A stretch of 64,000 nt of DNA from JAVJSD01 sp040219575. Lineage in GTDB: Bacteria > Planctomycetota > Planctomycetia > Pirellulales > Pirellulaceae. Each line of letters starts with the position of its first letter. The stretch's first letter is position 1. Below the pieces are notes generated by a model. The model ran no database searches. It worked only from the letters and a program-made list of their open reading frames with translations, and was not told where the DNA came from. The position numbers and the translations under genes were made by a program. Of the stretch, positions 26,475 to 35,565 are shown one piece after another. The stretch spans positions 1 through 64,000 of the forward strand of contig JAVJSD010000110.1 in NCBI GenBank assembly GCA_040219575.1, written 5' to 3'.

Positions 26475-27260
26475 CTACGTCCCGATTCCGAGGCCAGCGA
26501 AACTCCCGTACTCGTAGACCCGCTCGACGTAGGCGGCGATCGGTTTCTTGATCAGCACTTTGGCCGCGTTGTCCTCATCGTCGGCGAAGCGGACCCACAG
26601 ATAATGCCAACCTTCCTTGTCGATGCCGGCGATGTTGCCGAGCTGCAGGCCGGCGACATTGGGGCTAGCCGCGAAACGATACGTGATCTCCCAGTCCTCG
26701 AAGCCGCGTTTCGCGCCGGACGCACCTAGGAATAGCACCTCGCCCTTGGCAAAGCCTTTGAAACCGGCGTCGTTCACGCGCCCAGTCAGAAAGAACAGCG
26801 TCGCCTTGTACGCGCCGGTGACCAGCGCGTCGTCGATGTAGTGCGTCTCGGTGAAGTTGTAGATCGGGACCGTGATGTCGGTCCCTTCGATCTGGTCCTG
26901 GTTGACTCCGATGGCGCTTTGGAAGTCCGGGGCGATCTCACCCGGTGCGGGATAGCGGTTGATCGATTCAATCGCTTGGCTGATGTGCTGCGTGCCACCG
27001 CCTGTGTCGAACGTGAACTGCGACTCGCTCTCGATCTTGACGTACTGGACCGAGCATTCCCAAACGCCGCCGCCAACCGTCTTGATTGAATAGCTGTCGC
27101 GTTTGAGCCCGTCGTAGATCGCCGGCGAAGTAGCGGCGACCAACGCCTTGACCAGCAGATCGTCGTCGGTGCCCTGGACGACATACATAAGCTCGGTGTT
27201 CGGGCTTTCGCTTTCGGTCGCCTCACGGCTGTCGAATTTTTCGTCGATGGTGATGGGCAT
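26475..27260 (-). CDS. phage structural (tail-region) protein, 261 aa
   Basis: No named domain seen. Beta-rich composition (VWECSVQYVKIESESQFTFD; HYLWVRFADDEDNAAKVLIK) and position between the tape measure and the Ser-rich protein suggest a distal-tail or baseplate protein. The C-terminal segment ends YEYGSFAGLGIGT. It begins six bases after the tape-measure stop. Confidence 0.65.
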   Translation of the reverse strand: MPITIDEKFDSREATESESPNTELMYVVQGTDDDLLVKALVAATSPAIYDGLKRDSYSIKTVGGGVWECSVQYVKIESESQFTFDTGGGTQHISQAIESINRYPAPGEIAPDFQSAIGVNQDQIEGTDITVPIYNFTETHYIDDALVTGAYKATLFFLTGRVNDAGFKGFAKGEVLFLGASGAKRGFEDWEITYRFAASPNVAGLQLGNIAGIDKEGWHYLWVRFADDEDNAAKVLIKKPIAAYVERVYEYGSFAGLGIGT

Positions 27261-27266
27261 AACAAT

Positions 27267-29255
27267 CTACTGCGCGAAGACGAGCTTTCCTTGCTTGGCT
27301 TGGTTCACTAGGTCCTTGGTGTTGACGACGATCTGTTCGGCGGCCTGCGCCGTCCGCTCGGCCAGGTTGTCCGCGCCGAGTCCGCGGGCGGCCAGCGCGT
27401 TGAACGTTCCTTTGACTTCCACCTTCCGCTGCTCCTCGCCCAGCGCATCGCCGCTAAACGAGAGGCTGTCCTGCAGTTCCTTCAAGCGTTCGGGCTCGCC
27501 CGATTCCGCCTCCGCGCGTTTCTTGGCGGCTTCCGCGATGGCCTCCTGCCACTCGCGCCGCGCGTCGGCCAGTTCCCCTTCGGTGCCTGCCAGGTCGTCC
27601 GCGAAGTCGCGTTGCCGACGGGCGTGTTCTTCCTGTTGCATCTCGGTCAGCGTGCTCTCAACGCCGGCCCGGTCGCGCTCGATCTGTTCACGACGCTCCC
27701 GCCGCTCGCGATCCCGCTTGCCGACGGCGTCGAGCATCTTGTTGTCGGCCGCTTCATTCGCTTGGTTGGTTTCACGATTGATGCGTGTCACCTCGGCGTT
27801 GACATCCACATCCGAGTCGAAAAGCGACTTGAGCCGCACCCACGCCTTCTTGATGAATCCGACGGTCGTGTGCCACGACGTAGTAAGCAGGTTGGTGAAG
27901 ACAGACCAGGCGTCGGCCAGAAAACCAACCGTCTCGGTCCAGGCAACCTCGATGGCCGACCAGCCGTCATTGATGATCTTGGCCAGACCGAAGACTGCGT
28001 CGGTCCAGAGAGTGAGGAAGAAGGTCTTTGCCTTGATCCACAGCCCGTTAAGAAAATGAATGCCCCGCTTCCATTCCATCTTCAGTGAGAGCCACAGTAT
28101 TTTCGCCGCCAGGGCAATGTCGCCGGCCGCGAGGGCGTCGCCGATTCCCTTCCACGCGGCGAGGGCGTCGTCCTTGAGCACCTGGAATCGCTCGCTCAGC
28201 CAGGCGAGCGCCTTACCGCCAAGGCCCGTCGCATAGAGCAAGTATGCGGCCAGTGCCACGACCGCGACGACAACCAAGCCAATCGGCGTCAGCAGCAGCG
28301 CGATGATTTTCCCGAGGATGGCAATCGCCGTTCCGACCGCCCCAATGACCGCGACCAGCCCACCAATCACCGCGCCGATACTGGAAATCAACGTGCCGAG
28401 AATAATGAGTCCGACGCCAGCGGCGACCACGGCAGCCGCGATCTTGAAGATCGTGACGACCAGCGTCTTGTTTTGCTTGATCCATTTGATGGCCGACGTA
28501 ATGAGGGGTGCGATTCGCTTTTGCATTTCCGTCAGCACGGGCGCGAGCGCCGCACCGATCTGCACGACGACGGCTTGGAGTTGACGCTTCAGCCGGTTCA
28601 TCGCGTCGGTCAACTCGGCAGCAGACGTAGCGTCCTCGTCAGTCATGGTGATGCCGAGCCGGCGTGCCTCTTTCTGCAGCGCTTCGATGGAGGCGCGGCC
28701 GCCAGCCAGCATAGGCAATAGTTCGCGACCGCTGCGGCCAAACACATTCAGGGCGATGCCGGCGCGGAGTGATGGATCTTCGATCCGCGAGATGGCCTCG
28801 GCCAGCAGCTTGAAGCGTTCCTCGGGGCTGGCCTGTTTGAATTGCTCGACCGAGACACCCAGCATGTCGAGCAGGTCGGTGGACGTTTTCAGACCCCGTT
28901 CGACCATGACGGAAAAGCGAGCCATTGCCGCCAGCGAACGATCCAGTTGATCGATGGATGCGCCCCCTTGCTCGGCGGCAAAGCCAAGTTCACTCAACGC
29001 CTCTGCCGAAACACCAGTCCGCGCCCGCATCTTTTCGAGCTGGTCGCCGGTGGAAGCGAAGAGTTTCGCGGCTCCCAGCAGCGGCACGAGCATTGCCGCG
29101 CCCGCTGCGGCGACCCGGAGGCCCATTGCGCGAACGCCCGCCCCAAATGCTTGCAATCGTTTCGACGCGCGGGCCAGACCGCGGACCAGGCGGCTGTCTT
29201 TCGTGTACAGCTCGACGTAGGCTGCGCCGGCGCGGATTGCTTGGGCCGAAGGCAT
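27267..29255 (-). CDS. phage tail tape measure protein, 662 aa
   Basis: Sets tail length and helps DNA ejection. The N-terminus (AAYVELYTKDSRLVRGLARA) is the conserved tape-measure start. Ala/Gly-rich hydrophobic segments appear near residues 45-65 and a large cluster at about 265-345 (VVAAGVGLIILGTLISSIGA, LLLTPIGLVVVAVVALAAYL), followed by a long Arg/Glu-rich coiled coil (about 480-600). At 662 aa it predicts a moderate siphovirus tail (roughly 100 nm by the usual 0.15 nm per residue rule; inference). Confidence 0.9.
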   Translation of the reverse strand: MPSAQAIRAGAAYVELYTKDSRLVRGLARASKRLQAFGAGVRAMGLRVAAAGAAMLVPLLGAAKLFASTGDQLEKMRARTGVSAEALSELGFAAEQGGASIDQLDRSLAAMARFSVMVERGLKTSTDLLDMLGVSVEQFKQASPEERFKLLAEAISRIEDPSLRAGIALNVFGRSGRELLPMLAGGRASIEALQKEARRLGITMTDEDATSAAELTDAMNRLKRQLQAVVVQIGAALAPVLTEMQKRIAPLITSAIKWIKQNKTLVVTIFKIAAAVVAAGVGLIILGTLISSIGAVIGGLVAVIGAVGTAIAILGKIIALLLTPIGLVVVAVVALAAYLLYATGLGGKALAWLSERFQVLKDDALAAWKGIGDALAAGDIALAAKILWLSLKMEWKRGIHFLNGLWIKAKTFFLTLWTDAVFGLAKIINDGWSAIEVAWTETVGFLADAWSVFTNLLTTSWHTTVGFIKKAWVRLKSLFDSDVDVNAEVTRINRETNQANEAADNKMLDAVGKRDRERRERREQIERDRAGVESTLTEMQQEEHARRQRDFADDLAGTEGELADARREWQEAIAEAAKKRAEAESGEPERLKELQDSLSFSGDALGEEQRKVEVKGTFNALAARGLGADNLAERTAQAAEQIVVNTKDLVNQAKQGKLVFAQ

Positions 29256-29267
29256 GGGTTGCTCGAT

Positions 29268-29537
29268 TTACCTCTTGTCGACAAATACACGTTTCAGGAC
29301 ACGAATCCCGGTCTTGGCAATCGTGACCGGCTTTCGCTCCACCAGCGGATGAAACTCGGCGGGCAGGAACGGTCTGGATCGTTTCTTCGGGTTGCGATGG
29401 ACGTTGGCCGTCAGGGCCATCAGCGCCGCGGTGTGCGACCACTGGTCCTGCCGCCGCGCATCAGACATCCAGATCAACTCCCGCAGCGTCAACGGCCCCG
29501 GATCGACCCCGACGATGCCGGCCAACTTCCAGATCAA
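29268..29537 (-). CDS. tail-assembly small protein, gpT-like partner, 89 aa
   Basis: LIWKLAGIVGVDPGPLTLRE followed by LIWMSDARRQDQW and TANVHRNPKK is a short helical protein of the kind encoded between the tail tube region and the tape measure. Its TTG start overlaps the TGA of the preceding gene (TTGA). The same frame runs on upstream inside that gene, so production by a -1 frameshift (G/GT style) is possible, but no canonical slippery heptamer is present at the overlap (CGATTTA). An internal ATG at WMSDA is another start option. Confidence 0.65.
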   Translation of the reverse strand: MIWKLAGIVGVDPGPLTLRELIWMSDARRQDQWSHTAALMALTANVHRNPKKRSRPFLPAEFHPLVERKPVTIAKTGIRVLKRVFVDKR

Positions 29538-29992
29538 CTTCCAGGCGTCGGCTCCGGTAAATCGCCCTCGCTGAGCAGAGCCTCCAGTTGCTGATCCAGT
29601 TTCGGGTCGTCCAATCGCTTGCTGGCCGTCTCGACCGCCTTGGTCTGAAATGTCTGCAGCTTCGCCAGCGCCTTGGCCAGAACTTGGCGCTTGCCGCTCG
29701 GGAAAAAATCGACGAGTTCCTCCAGCAAAGCGGTCGTGGCGTTGTCGATGGCGTCGCCCGCCATTGCCCGACCGAAGTCCTCGTCGCTGATTTCCTTCGT
29801 ATCCGCCTCCGGCTTGCAGATCGCGTAGACCACGTCGCACAGTAGGACCGGGTCGGAGACGAACTGTTCGATCAGCTTTCCCTCGATGGCATCGAGCAGG
29901 TTCACCGAGAGCAGCGTCTTGACTCGCTTGATGCACTCGACGTTGATCGCGACCGTCCAGGTGCGACCGGCGTTGTCGTTAAATGTTTTCAT
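29534..29992 (-). CDS. tail assembly chaperone-like protein, gpG-like, 152 aa
   Basis: MKTFNDNAGRTWTVAINVEC, then LLSVNLLDAIEGKLIEQFVSD and CDVVYAICKPEAD with a helical, acidic C-terminus ending LLSEGDLPEPTPGS. Size, order (tail tube, this, small overlapping gene, tape measure) and acidic helices match tail assembly chaperones that hold the tape measure before tail polymerisation. Confidence 0.75.
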   Translation of the reverse strand: MKTFNDNAGRTWTVAINVECIKRVKTLLSVNLLDAIEGKLIEQFVSDPVLLCDVVYAICKPEADTKEISDEDFGRAMAGDAIDNATTALLEELVDFFPSGKRQVLAKALAKLQTFQTKAVETASKRLDDPKLDQQLEALLSEGDLPEPTPGS

Positions 29993-30008
29993 CTGTTTCC
30001 TCGAGGAA

Positions 30009-30452
30009 TTACGGTCCGCCGGTGATCCATTCGGGTGCGTTGTCGGCGTAGGTCGGTTTGATCGAAACGTCGACCATGATGGCTTCCTCCAACGCCTCGT
30101 TGCGAGTGAAGTTGAAGATGTCGAACGTCGCCCGCAGCCCTTCGGAATCAGGATCGGTGATGTCGCCGTCCATTACCGCGAACTCGATGGGCGTGTTGTC
30201 GAAAAACGCTTGGCGGATCGCATCGAAGCCGGCATCGACTGTGTCCCAGACCATCTGGAACTCAATCGAGGCGTCTTTGAGAGTGCCTACCGTGGCCCGC
30301 CAACCAGCATTGGCGCGGGTCGTGACATCGGCCTCGCCTTTTTCCAGGTTCAAGGTCACGTCCTTGACGTTGCTGACCTCGACCCAGACTGGCGTGGCGT
30401 AGTCGCCCGTGTTGCGATACAGTTTTGCGTCCATGCCCAATCGTGTGGCCAT
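30009..30452 (-). CDS. phage tail tube protein, 147 aa
   Basis: ATRLGMDAKLYRNTGDYATP, then VKDVTLNLEKGEADVTTRAN and FEFQ-like IEFQMVWDTVDAGF resemble the beta-sandwich major tail proteins of siphoviruses. The frame extends to 30584, but the ATG at 30452 starts the conserved part with CAGGAGAC upstream. It is followed 16 bases later by the chaperone gene, the usual order. Confidence 0.8.
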   Translation of the reverse strand: MATRLGMDAKLYRNTGDYATPVWVEVSNVKDVTLNLEKGEADVTTRANAGWRATVGTLKDASIEFQMVWDTVDAGFDAIRQAFFDNTPIEFAVMDGDITDPDSEGLRATFDIFNFTRNEALEEAIMVDVSIKPTYADNAPEWITGGP

Positions 30453-30468
30453 GACATTCGTCTCCTGT

Positions 30469-30867
30469 TCAGTGCGCTTTAACGGAACCTGCCCACTTAC
30501 GGGGCAGTCGCTCCTTGGTTGTTTCCAGTGCCGGTCCCATGAACGGCCGCTTCGGAAAGCGTTGTCGCTTGTAGCGGCCGCCATGCTCGTGTGCTGAAGC
30601 CGACTTGCCGACCTTGGCGTGCTCGGGGCCGATCACGACCAAGTCGTTCTGTTTTTCGACGGCATACATGATCGCGCCGCGAAGCTGGCCCTTGCGGGTG
30701 CTGGGCGGCTGTCCTTCGGCGCTCGCCTTCTTGCGGCGACGAATGCTGCGCTTGGCCGTCAGGCGAATCGTCGCGCCGGCGTGACCGAGGCTCTTGACGC
30801 TGCCCTTCTTGGTTTTGGACAGCACCTGTTTCGTGTTGTCGCGCGTTCGCGCTGCCATGCCGATCAT
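30469..30867 (-). CDS. HK97 gp10-like tail completion/neck protein, 132 aa
   Basis: Strongly basic protein with STRKGQLRGAIMYAVEKQND and VVIGPEHAKVGKSASAHEHGG, ending RPFMGPALETTKERLP. The HEHG motif and the RPFM-x-PAL segment are typical of HK97-gp10/phage virion morphogenesis proteins at the head-tail joint. The ATG at 30867 follows GGTGAGG; an inner ATG four codons in is also possible. Confidence 0.75.
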   Translation of the reverse strand: MIGMAARTRDNTKQVLSKTKKGSVKSLGHAGATIRLTAKRSIRRRKKASAEGQPPSTRKGQLRGAIMYAVEKQNDLVVIGPEHAKVGKSASAHEHGGRYKRQRFPKRPFMGPALETTKERLPRKWAGSVKAH

Positions 30868-30871
30868 CCGA

Positions 30872-31303
30872 TTACCTCACCACTCGAAACGTCAGCGTCA
30901 GGACGCTGGTGAATTGCCGCAGTTCGTCCCAATGCTCCTGCGCGTAAATGGGTGCGTGTTCCGTCTTGATCCAGTGAGCGTTGGGGTAGGCTGTCAGTCG
31001 TCGCAAGCGGAAGAAGTCGGCGATCTCTTCGACCAGCGTTAGCAGCGGATCGATTTCCGCCGCGTCGCCTTTCTCGAACTTCTTCTGCACCGCCACGTCG
31101 ATCTGAAAGTCGTTTGTATTACGGCTGCGGTCGCTCTTGGTGATCACCACGCCTTTGGGTACGACACTGACGTGCAGGTCTTTCATGTCCTGCAGTTCGA
31201 ACGACGGGACGTAGTGCCGCGCCGCCGTCAGCGACAGGCTCAGCGTGGCGGCATTCAGTTCGGCAACCAGCGCGTCGGCAATGTCCGTAATCACGGCCAT
31301 CAA
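30872..31303 (-). CDS. phage head-tail connector protein, 143 aa
   Basis: Alpha/beta protein with TDIADALVAELNAATLSLSL, FQIDVAVQKKFEK and LTLTFRVVR at the end. No named domain is certain, but the length, beta-rich core and position between two joining proteins fit a minor tail or tail-terminator protein. Overlaps the preceding gene by four bases. Confidence 0.65.
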   Translation of the reverse strand: MMAVITDIADALVAELNAATLSLSLTAARHYVPSFELQDMKDLHVSVVPKGVVITKSDRSRNTNDFQIDVAVQKKFEKGDAAEIDPLLTLVEEIADFFRLRRLTAYPNAHWIKTEHAPIYAQEHWDELRQFTSVLTLTFRVVR

Positions 31304-31683
31304 ACGTCCTCCGTGGCGATGTGTTTCGTATGGACCCGCAGCGTCGTGCGATACGGATCGCTGTAGCGCCAGTGCGGCTCGGACCCCAGCGGCATGACTT
31401 CGTATGTGAACTTCTTGCCGCCTTCGGTTTCCTCGATGCGGTCGCCGCGCTCGGGCAAGGCCGGTTGGCTGGCGAGCACCAGGTCTGCCGTATCGATCAG
31501 GTAATCTCGAATTTGCGTGCGTACAATGACGCCGCTGCCGTCGTCCTGTTCAAACATCGTGCGGCCGACGGTGGCTTGCACCGGAACCGAATCCACGCCG
31601 CGCCGGTACGTGACCTCGCGAGTGGCGTGTTTCTTGCGCTGGCCTTGCAGCCAGTTCGATCCGGTTTCGAGGATGTCGGCCAC
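31300..31683 (-). CDS. phage head-tail joining protein, 127 aa
   Basis: Contains SNWLQGQRKKHATREVTYRRG, RDYLIDTADLVLA and ERGDRIEE, a beta-barrel-like pattern seen in head closure proteins (the DYLID...GD.I pattern). Starts 14 bases after the DUF2190 gene stop. Confidence 0.65.
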   Translation of the reverse strand: MADILETGSNWLQGQRKKHATREVTYRRGVDSVPVQATVGRTMFEQDDGSGVIVRTQIRDYLIDTADLVLASQPALPERGDRIEETEGGKKFTYEVMPLGSEPHWRYSDPYRTTLRVHTKHIATEDV

Positions 31684-31697
31684 GACGTTGACTCCGA

Positions 31698-32039
31698 TTA
31701 CGGCGTGAGTTTCACGCGAACAGTCGCATCGCCGTCAGCCGCAGCCAGCACGACTTTACCGAGCAGCTTGTTCGCGCCGCCGCCGTCGGTTGTGACCGCG
31801 ACATTGTTGGTGTCGTCCCAGTAGGCCAGGTCGCCAACCGCGAACGTCACGCCGCCGCCGGCCTCCTTGGCGAAGTCAAACACCCCTTCGACCGCCAGCG
31901 AACCCGGGGCATTGGCCGCGATGTCCAGTTTCGCGACGCCCACCAAGTCGCCTTGCACGACGACATCGCCTGCCGTCACATCCGCACCCGGCGTGTAATC
32001 AATGACTGCGCCGTCGTGAATGAAATCTGCTTGTGCCAT
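31698..32039 (-). CDS. DUF2190 family capsid decoration-like protein, 113 aa
   Basis: AQADFIHDGAVIDYTPGADV, then GDVVVQGDLVGVAKLDIAAN and FAVGDLAYWDDTNNVAVTTD is the DUF2190 pattern: small beta-rich proteins placed directly after the major capsid gene and thought to be head decoration or fibre parts. The start has AGGAGT upstream. Here it follows the capsid gene by 27 bases. Confidence 0.85.
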   Translation of the reverse strand: MAQADFIHDGAVIDYTPGADVTAGDVVVQGDLVGVAKLDIAANAPGSLAVEGVFDFAKEAGGGVTFAVGDLAYWDDTNNVAVTTDGGGANKLLGKVVLAAADGDATVRVKLTP

Positions 32040-32066
32040 GAGAAATACTCCTATGGTTCAGGAGGC

Positions 32067-34115
32067 TTACGCCTCGCCCTTGCTCTTGATGCCTGCGAGC
32101 CATTCCGCGAAATCGACGCCGAAGTCGTGGTAGCCGCGGAACTGTACGCCCAGCGTGTTGAAATCCGCCTCGGCCATGTCGACCGTCGGCGTCTGAATGC
32201 CATCGAGGAAGCTCACGACAACCGGCGCGAGAATCGACGGGCTCCGCAGCAGATACCACGCCTTGGCCGAGTTGCCGGTAAACGCCGCATCGCTCAGCCA
32301 GTCCACGACGACCGGTCGGTACTTGCCGGCGTGGATGTTCTCGTTGGGGACCGTGTCCTTCGTCGAAGCGCCGCCCGTGTTGACGGTCGTGCTTTGGTGC
32401 AACCGCTGGGCGATGAATTGCAACTCCGGCGGCACGACCAGGATCGTTGGAACGCCTCCCAGGCGCTTGCCGTCCGGCGACTTGAGTTTGCGGAAAGCCA
32501 GAATTGCTTTCTGTAGGCCGACACCGTCAACATCCAGTGCCGAATCCGCGCCGACGACATAGTTCGACCGGCCTGACGTGAAGAACGTCGAGTTGTTGAT
32601 GTAGCGTGCCCAGAAGACGTTGTTGAATTTGCGGGCTGCGCCAGCGCCGAGCCGCACTCGGAGATCCTCAAACGCGCCGAGATCGTCGTTGATGATCGCG
32701 GTGCGGGTCAACGAGAACATCTTGGCGTAGGTTCGCGCTTGACGGGTGTACGATTCTTCAGACAGCTTGCCGTGCTTGATCTCGCCGTCGGGAGCCAGTT
32801 CCTCGTACTCCATGTCGTCGAGCAAACGGTAGCTGGTGACCGTCTTGAAGTCGCTGACGGTGCGCGTGACCGAGACATCGCGCCAAGTCTGATCTTCTTC
32901 CATGAAGCCAGCCAGCAGTTCCTTGTTGGCCACATTCGAGAAGATGCCGGGAAGCGAGAGCGTGCTGAAGGCGGCGTTGATTGGTGTGAAAGCGGCACGG
33001 AAGATCTCTGGTAGCGTTTCCCGCGAGATCGTCGCGCGACCGGTGTAGCCGCCGGCGTGGGCAGCCATCATGATCAGTTCCTGCAGGCCCAGGCGGCGAT
33101 ACTTCTTGTCCGCCGCTGCGAGCGTCGGCTCGGAGAAATGTTTTTCGCGACCGGGCGTGTTGAGCGTGCCGCAAAGCGCCGCCTCGATCACTTCTGCGGC
33201 AACCAGACCGCTGTCGACGCCGCCAGCGTGAATGGCCGGGGCCTTCGGACGCTCCTCACGCACGACCTCCAACTCGGTGCGGGTCGCATCCCAGCCTTCG
33301 CCGATCGCCTTCGCTTCGATGTCCGCGTGCTTGCCGTTGCACAGTTTGCGAATGGCGGCAACACGTGCCGTCTCGGCGGCCAGTTCCGCCCGAAGGTCGG
33401 CGACGGCGGTTGCGGCGATGTCTTTGCCTGACTCGGCTGGTTGGTCGCGTGTGCCGTTTTCCTGGGCGTTGAACGCGGCCTGCAGACAGGCCGTTTGTTT
33501 ATCCTCCAGGTCATCGGCAACGAACCCTTGCGCTTCGATCCACTGCGTGAATTCCATGTCTCTCTTCTCCTTAGATGTCGCGGCCTGGGCCGCAATGTTG
33601 ACGCTGGTGCTGCCGTCGGCCCCGTTGGGAACGATGGCGACATGTTTCAATCGCGAGCGACGCACCAGCAGAAAGCTCCCACCCTCAGCGCGGATGGTGC
33701 GGCCGTTGACCACGACCTGCCGGCCTTTGGAGATTCGCTCCGATTCGATCGGTTCCGCTCCGACGCTGGCCTGCAAGGGCACGCCGTCACGGTGCAATTC
33801 GATGACCCGCAGTGCCAGTTCATTAGTCCGCGACAGCGAACCATCCACCGACAACCGGCCATCACCGCGCGTGGGCGTTCCGCTTCCCAGCACAGCGTTG
33901 ATGCGGTTTTCGTGATCCGCCAGCAGCGGCACCCGCTCCGGCGATTCGATCCCTTCAACGTCGATCACCAACGGACCAAACCCGGCCACGTTCATCAGAC
34001 CACCGCTGTAGGCCGCAATGTGTACGAGCGCCGGTTTGGCGTCGCCGCCGTCGCCGGCCTCAAGCGTCACTTCAACGGGGCTGACCAATCGCAGTTCCTG
34101 CTCGCTATGCGGCAT
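32067..34115 (-). CDS. prohead protease - major capsid protein fusion, 682 aa
   Basis: Residues 1-175 are an HK97-type prohead protease: LLADHENRINAVLGSGT carries His68 and LQASVGAEPIE carries Ser117. A helical, scaffold-like region (about 187-300, e.g. ADLRAELAAETARVAAIRKL) leads into a HK97-fold capsid domain (about 330-682; AFTPINAAFSTLSLPGIFSN, FNNVFWARYINNSTFFTSG). The ATG at 34115 overlaps the portal gene's stop by 11 bases; the frame is open further to 34190. An internal ATG at 33557 (residue 187) has AAGGAGA seven bases upstream, so a separate scaffold-capsid polypeptide is likely made as well. Confidence 0.88.
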   Translation of the reverse strand: MPHSEQELRLVSPVEVTLEAGDGGDAKPALVHIAAYSGGLMNVAGFGPLVIDVEGIESPERVPLLADHENRINAVLGSGTPTRGDGRLSVDGSLSRTNELALRVIELHRDGVPLQASVGAEPIESERISKGRQVVVNGRTIRAEGGSFLLVRRSRLKHVAIVPNGADGSTSVNIAAQAATSKEKRDMEFTQWIEAQGFVADDLEDKQTACLQAAFNAQENGTRDQPAESGKDIAATAVADLRAELAAETARVAAIRKLCNGKHADIEAKAIGEGWDATRTELEVVREERPKAPAIHAGGVDSGLVAAEVIEAALCGTLNTPGREKHFSEPTLAAADKKYRRLGLQELIMMAAHAGGYTGRATISRETLPEIFRAAFTPINAAFSTLSLPGIFSNVANKELLAGFMEEDQTWRDVSVTRTVSDFKTVTSYRLLDDMEYEELAPDGEIKHGKLSEESYTRQARTYAKMFSLTRTAIINDDLGAFEDLRVRLGAGAARKFNNVFWARYINNSTFFTSGRSNYVVGADSALDVDGVGLQKAILAFRKLKSPDGKRLGGVPTILVVPPELQFIAQRLHQSTTVNTGGASTKDTVPNENIHAGKYRPVVVDWLSDAAFTGNSAKAWYLLRSPSILAPVVVSFLDGIQTPTVDMAEADFNTLGVQFRGYHDFGVDFAEWLAGIKSKGEA

Positions 34116-35565
34116 CGGCCACCTCCATCTCTTCATCCGACGGTTTCTCGGCAAGTGCGTTGCCCGGTTCCGGTGCGGACGTAATGCCAAGTTCCTTCAG
34201 AAGTGAAACCTCTTTGGCTCGCTGGCGCAGTTGTTCTTCCCAGTCGAGTCCGCGACGAGCGTATTCTTCCGCGAGCGTCGTGGTGTGGCTGGCCAGACGG
34301 GTCGATTGAGCGTTCGCCTCTTTGGCGGGATCAACATGCTCGCGACCGTCCCAAAACCACTGGTGTTCCCACGCAGCGATGGGAGGCAAGCCTTCAGGCA
34401 AGAGACCAGGAATCAGCGCCGCCTCGTCGAGCCATGCAGCCAGGATTCGATCTAGCACCACGTATTCGAGGTGCGATTGCTCAACGCGGATCGCTTTAAA
34501 ATAGGTTTGATGGTCGAGCCGCCCGGAGGCATAGTTGTATCCCGAGGAGTCGGCGCGGGCGACATTCGCCGGCATGTTGAGGCAACGCGCAATCTCGTTG
34601 AGAATTTCGCGTTTGAATTCGCCGTATGTGGTGGCAGGTTGCTCCGCTTCCATTTGGCTCATCTTCCAACCGCCTGGCATCGTGAGCAGCGCACGCTTCT
34701 CGAGTTCGATCGGCTCGAATGGTTCAGCCGCGTCCGCCTCGCCGTTGGCCGGCGCATCTGTGTAGAGAATGCCCGCGAAGTCGGCGGCCGTTTCGGCGGC
34801 GGCCAGGACTGCCAATGTGAATCGACGCAGTTGTGCGAACAGCGGCAGCGCCGGCATGATGTCGGGAACGCCCCGCGCCTGGCCCGGTCGATCCGCGCGA
34901 AACCAGTGGATGACGGCCTCAAACGGTAGGCGGTCGTATTCGTTCATTGAGGAGACGCCAGCCCGCCCTTCGCCCGGATGTTGCTTCAAGACGTGGTATT
35001 CGACGGGTTCGCCAGCGTCGTCGAACACGATGCCATCGATAGCACTCGACGCCAGCGAATTAAGATTGGGCGTGGTGACTTGATCCGCCTCGATGAGCTT
35101 GAGATCGAGTTTCACCAGCGTTGGCAAACGCGGGTTGCTCGTCAAAATGGCGAAGGCTTCCCCATCTTCGGCGCGTGCCATCCGCATGGTGCGAAGCTTC
35201 TCGGCGAGACCTGCCGCCTTGGCCCACAGCATGAACTCGTGTTCGATCCGATTGTTTGCATCGGAATCGGAGATGAGCAATTGCAAGCGGGGGCCGGTGC
35301 CGACCACATCGTTGGCCAGCGTCAGCACAATTCCACGGGCGTAGCTGTTGTTCGCCACTTCGTAACGGGCTCGGTTCCGCAGCACGCGCCGCACTTCGGG
35401 GCTGTTGGCGGCGTTGGCCGAGAGGCCATCGGCGTTGGCCCAATGCCGACGGTTCTCCGAGTTGGTGCTCGCAGCGTCGTAGCGGGCGCGAACGATCCGC
35501 ATTGCCCGGCCAGTGGTCGGCTGCGGCGTTTTCGAGGAGAACATATTGGCGAGCCAGCCCAGCAC
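34105..35565 (-). CDS. lambda-type phage portal protein, 486 aa
   Basis: The portal forms the dodecameric DNA gate at the capsid vertex. RARYDAASTNSENRRHWANA and LRNRARYEVANNSYARGIVL are the classic lambda-family portal start, with NYASGRLDHQTYFKAIRVEQ near residue 375. The TAG of the preceding gene overlaps a GTG start (TAGTG) with AGGAG seven bases upstream, so I start at 35565; an ATG at 35544 is the alternative, and the long frame up to 35802 is a shadow. Confidence 0.9.
   Translation of the reverse strand: MLGWLANMFSSKTPQPTTGRAMRIVRARYDAASTNSENRRHWANADGLSANAANSPEVRRVLRNRARYEVANNSYARGIVLTLANDVVGTGPRLQLLISDSDANNRIEHEFMLWAKAAGLAEKLRTMRMARAEDGEAFAILTSNPRLPTLVKLDLKLIEADQVTTPNLNSLASSAIDGIVFDDAGEPVEYHVLKQHPGEGRAGVSSMNEYDRLPFEAVIHWFRADRPGQARGVPDIMPALPLFAQLRRFTLAVLAAAETAADFAGILYTDAPANGEADAAEPFEPIELEKRALLTMPGGWKMSQMEAEQPATTYGEFKREILNEIARCLNMPANVARADSSGYNYASGRLDHQTYFKAIRVEQSHLEYVVLDRILAAWLDEAALIPGLLPEGLPPIAAWEHQWFWDGREHVDPAKEANAQSTRLASHTTTLAEEYARRGLDWEEQLRQRAKEVSLLKELGITSAPEPGNALAEKPSDEEMEVADAA

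Noticed and set aside
29268..29936. A 222-codon frame spanning the tail chaperone gene
   Set aside because: Its first 130 codons are antisense-like low-complexity sequence over the gpG-like gene; only the last 89 codons look like a protein.
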